Part shown: one piece after another, positions 8,025 to 8,701 of the stretch
Position numbering within the stretch: position 1 is the stretch's first letter
Layout: each line of letters opens with the position of its first letter
DNA from: an uncultured Porphyromonadaceae bacterium
Lineage (GTDB): Bacteria > Bacteroidota > Bacteroidia > Bacteroidales > Muribaculaceae
Reading direction: 5' to 3'
Length of the DNA: 8,701 nt
Assembly: GCA_947176545.1 (NCBI GenBank)
Contig: CAMWRB010000043.1
Coordinates: forward strand, 1-8,701
Position numbers and translations under genes: made by a program
Notes under the pieces: model-generated
The model's database searches: none
Seen by the model: only the letters and a program-made list of their open reading frames with translations
What the model was told of the DNA's origin: nothing

Positions 8025-8701
8025 ATGAAGCGGCCCAAATCAGAACCGATAATCGAAAAAAGACTCCCCTCCGAGGCCTGTTTGTCTCCGGGTGAGGAGC
8101 GCCTGCTGCCCGTCGCGGAGGAGCCGCTGCCCGGAGCGGAGGCGGGTTTGTCTTCGGGTGAGGAGCGCCTGCTGCCGGTCGCGGAGGAGCCGCTGCCTCA
8201 TTACCATAAGAGGGCGTTCGCTCATAATTATCGCGCGCCCTTTATCTACCATATCATCCTGAAAAAGAGGGAGGGGGTGACACCATTCGGAGCTGTGAGA
8301 GGAGATGCGAGAATAAAGCCGGGAGAGCCGGGATGTGCGTTCGTGGAGGAAACTAAATTGGGAAAGAGCATCGCCAAATCCATTCTCAATCTTCAGGTGC
8401 AATTTCCCATCCTGCAGATTTATCAGTTCATGGTCATGCCGGACCATGTCCATATCCTGCTGAGAGTGAGGGAGTGGTCGGAAAAACATCTTGATTACTA
8501 TATCGAGAGCCTTGTTTCGGCTGCAGGTAATCACTATTCAGCAAAAGCGGGGACTCCGATTGAGGGAAAGGATATTTTTCAGCCGGGTTACTGCGATAAA
8601 CCTCTGTTGCTGCAGAGGAGTCTGGACTGTCTTTTCCGTTATATCATGGAAAATCCGCATCGTCTTGCCATGCAGCGCCAGTTCCCTCAATTCTTCCGGA
8701 G
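8025..8701 (+). CDS. REP-associated tyrosine transposase (RAYT, IS200-like Y1 HUH family), 3' end beyond window
   Basis: An open frame runs from ATG 8025 to the window edge without a stop (225 complete codons). The core starts about residue 59 (HYHKRAFAHNYRAPFIYHIILKK). The HUH metal-binding motif is in FMVMPDHVHILL (residues 135-146, H141 and H143). The distal part has FQPGYCDKPL (185-194) and FRYIMENPHRLAM (204-216), resembling the YIxxNPxR block of Y1 transposases; Y206 is one candidate for the nucleophile but I cannot fix it from sequence alone. Between the first strand and HVH lies a long loop (about 82-112). The family nicks and rejoins single-stranded DNA at REP hairpins, usually without moving its own gene. 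Residues about 18-58 are two copies of a 22-residue unit (L-S-x-GEERLLPVAEEPLP), an acidic proline-containing extension that the family does not normally have. A later start near residue 59 has no Met, so 8025 is the best start. It lies 84 bases after comM. Confidence 0.85.
   Translation, partial: MKRPKSEPIIEKRLPSEACLSPGEERLLPVAEEPLPGAEAGLSSGEERLLPVAEEPLPHYHKRAFAHNYRAPFIYHIILKKREGVTPFGAVRGDARIKPGEPGCAFVEETKLGKSIAKSILNLQVQFPILQIYQFMVMPDHVHILLRVREWSEKHLDYYIESLVSAAGNHYSAKAGTPIEGKDIFQPGYCDKPLLLQRSLDCLFRYIMENPHRLAMQRQFPQFFR
8080..8197 (+). repeat. 66-base tandem duplication inside the transposase gene, carrying the REP-like motif
   Basis: Bases 8080-8131 and 8146-8197 are 52-base copies differing at two positions by eye, offset by exactly 66 bases (22 codons), so the frame is kept. 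Each copy begins with the REP-like GTTTGTCTYCGGGTG and continues into a GC-rich section with a small palindrome (gcgg, 5-base loop, ccgc; the first at 8115-8127). A further inverted repeat, ccgct/agcgg, lies at 8124-8139 between the copies. The copies encode the repeated LLPVAEEPLP segments of the N-terminal extension. Confidence 0.85.

Noticed and set aside
7977..8160. Possible small CRISPR array
   Set aside because: The repeats are 15 bases, occur in both orientations and have unequal or tiny spacers. No cas genes are present.
8040..8534. A 164-codon minus-strand frame with repeated QRLLRD/LLTRRQT segments
   Set aside because: It is antisense to the RAYT frame, which carries clear family motifs. 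The repeats are the same DNA duplication read backwards.

Overview
The window looks like chromosomal DNA from a member of the Bacteroidales (phylum Bacteroidota), plausibly a Muribaculaceae-like gut species. The evidence is the gene content (a menaquinone-type UbiE/MenG, a DUF4369-like lipoprotein with a thioredoxin-like tail, a DUF389 membrane protein), the lack of clear Shine-Dalgarno sequences before most starts, and AT-rich leaders in front of fairly GC-rich genes. The family-level placement is an inference from protein style; no marker gene was compared.

All supported genes lie on the plus strand with short gaps (12 to 84 bases). In order they are: the 3' part of a GNAT-like acyltransferase gene, interrupted near the left edge by an in-frame TAG (1-524); ubiE/menG (560-1366); a U32-family Fe-S protein of the TrhP/RlhA type (1398-2648); ychF (2725-3828); a lipoprotein (3841-4929); a DUF389 membrane protein (4991-6340); comM (6396-7940); and a REP-associated tyrosine transposase (RAYT, IS200-like HUH family) running off the right edge (8025-8701). 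The last gene is open at the window edge and has no stop codon here. No gap between genes exceeds 300 bases.

Most genes are housekeeping: menaquinone synthesis, tRNA or rRNA modification, a translation-associated ATPase, and branch migration of DNA during uptake and recombination. They do not form one obvious pathway.

The most interesting part is the right end. A 15-base motif occurs twice just upstream of the transposase start in one orientation. It occurs twice more in the opposite orientation inside the transposase reading frame, where a 66-base tandem duplication encodes an unusual N-terminal extension. This resembles a transposase sitting among its own REP-like repeats, with some of them absorbed into the coding sequence. 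Other oddities are an eight-unit heptamer array that supplies the last codons of the U32 gene, a perfect 15-bp hairpin inside the signal-peptide codons of the lipoprotein, and the amber codon in the acyltransferase. No tRNA, rRNA, CRISPR array or convincing promoter was found.
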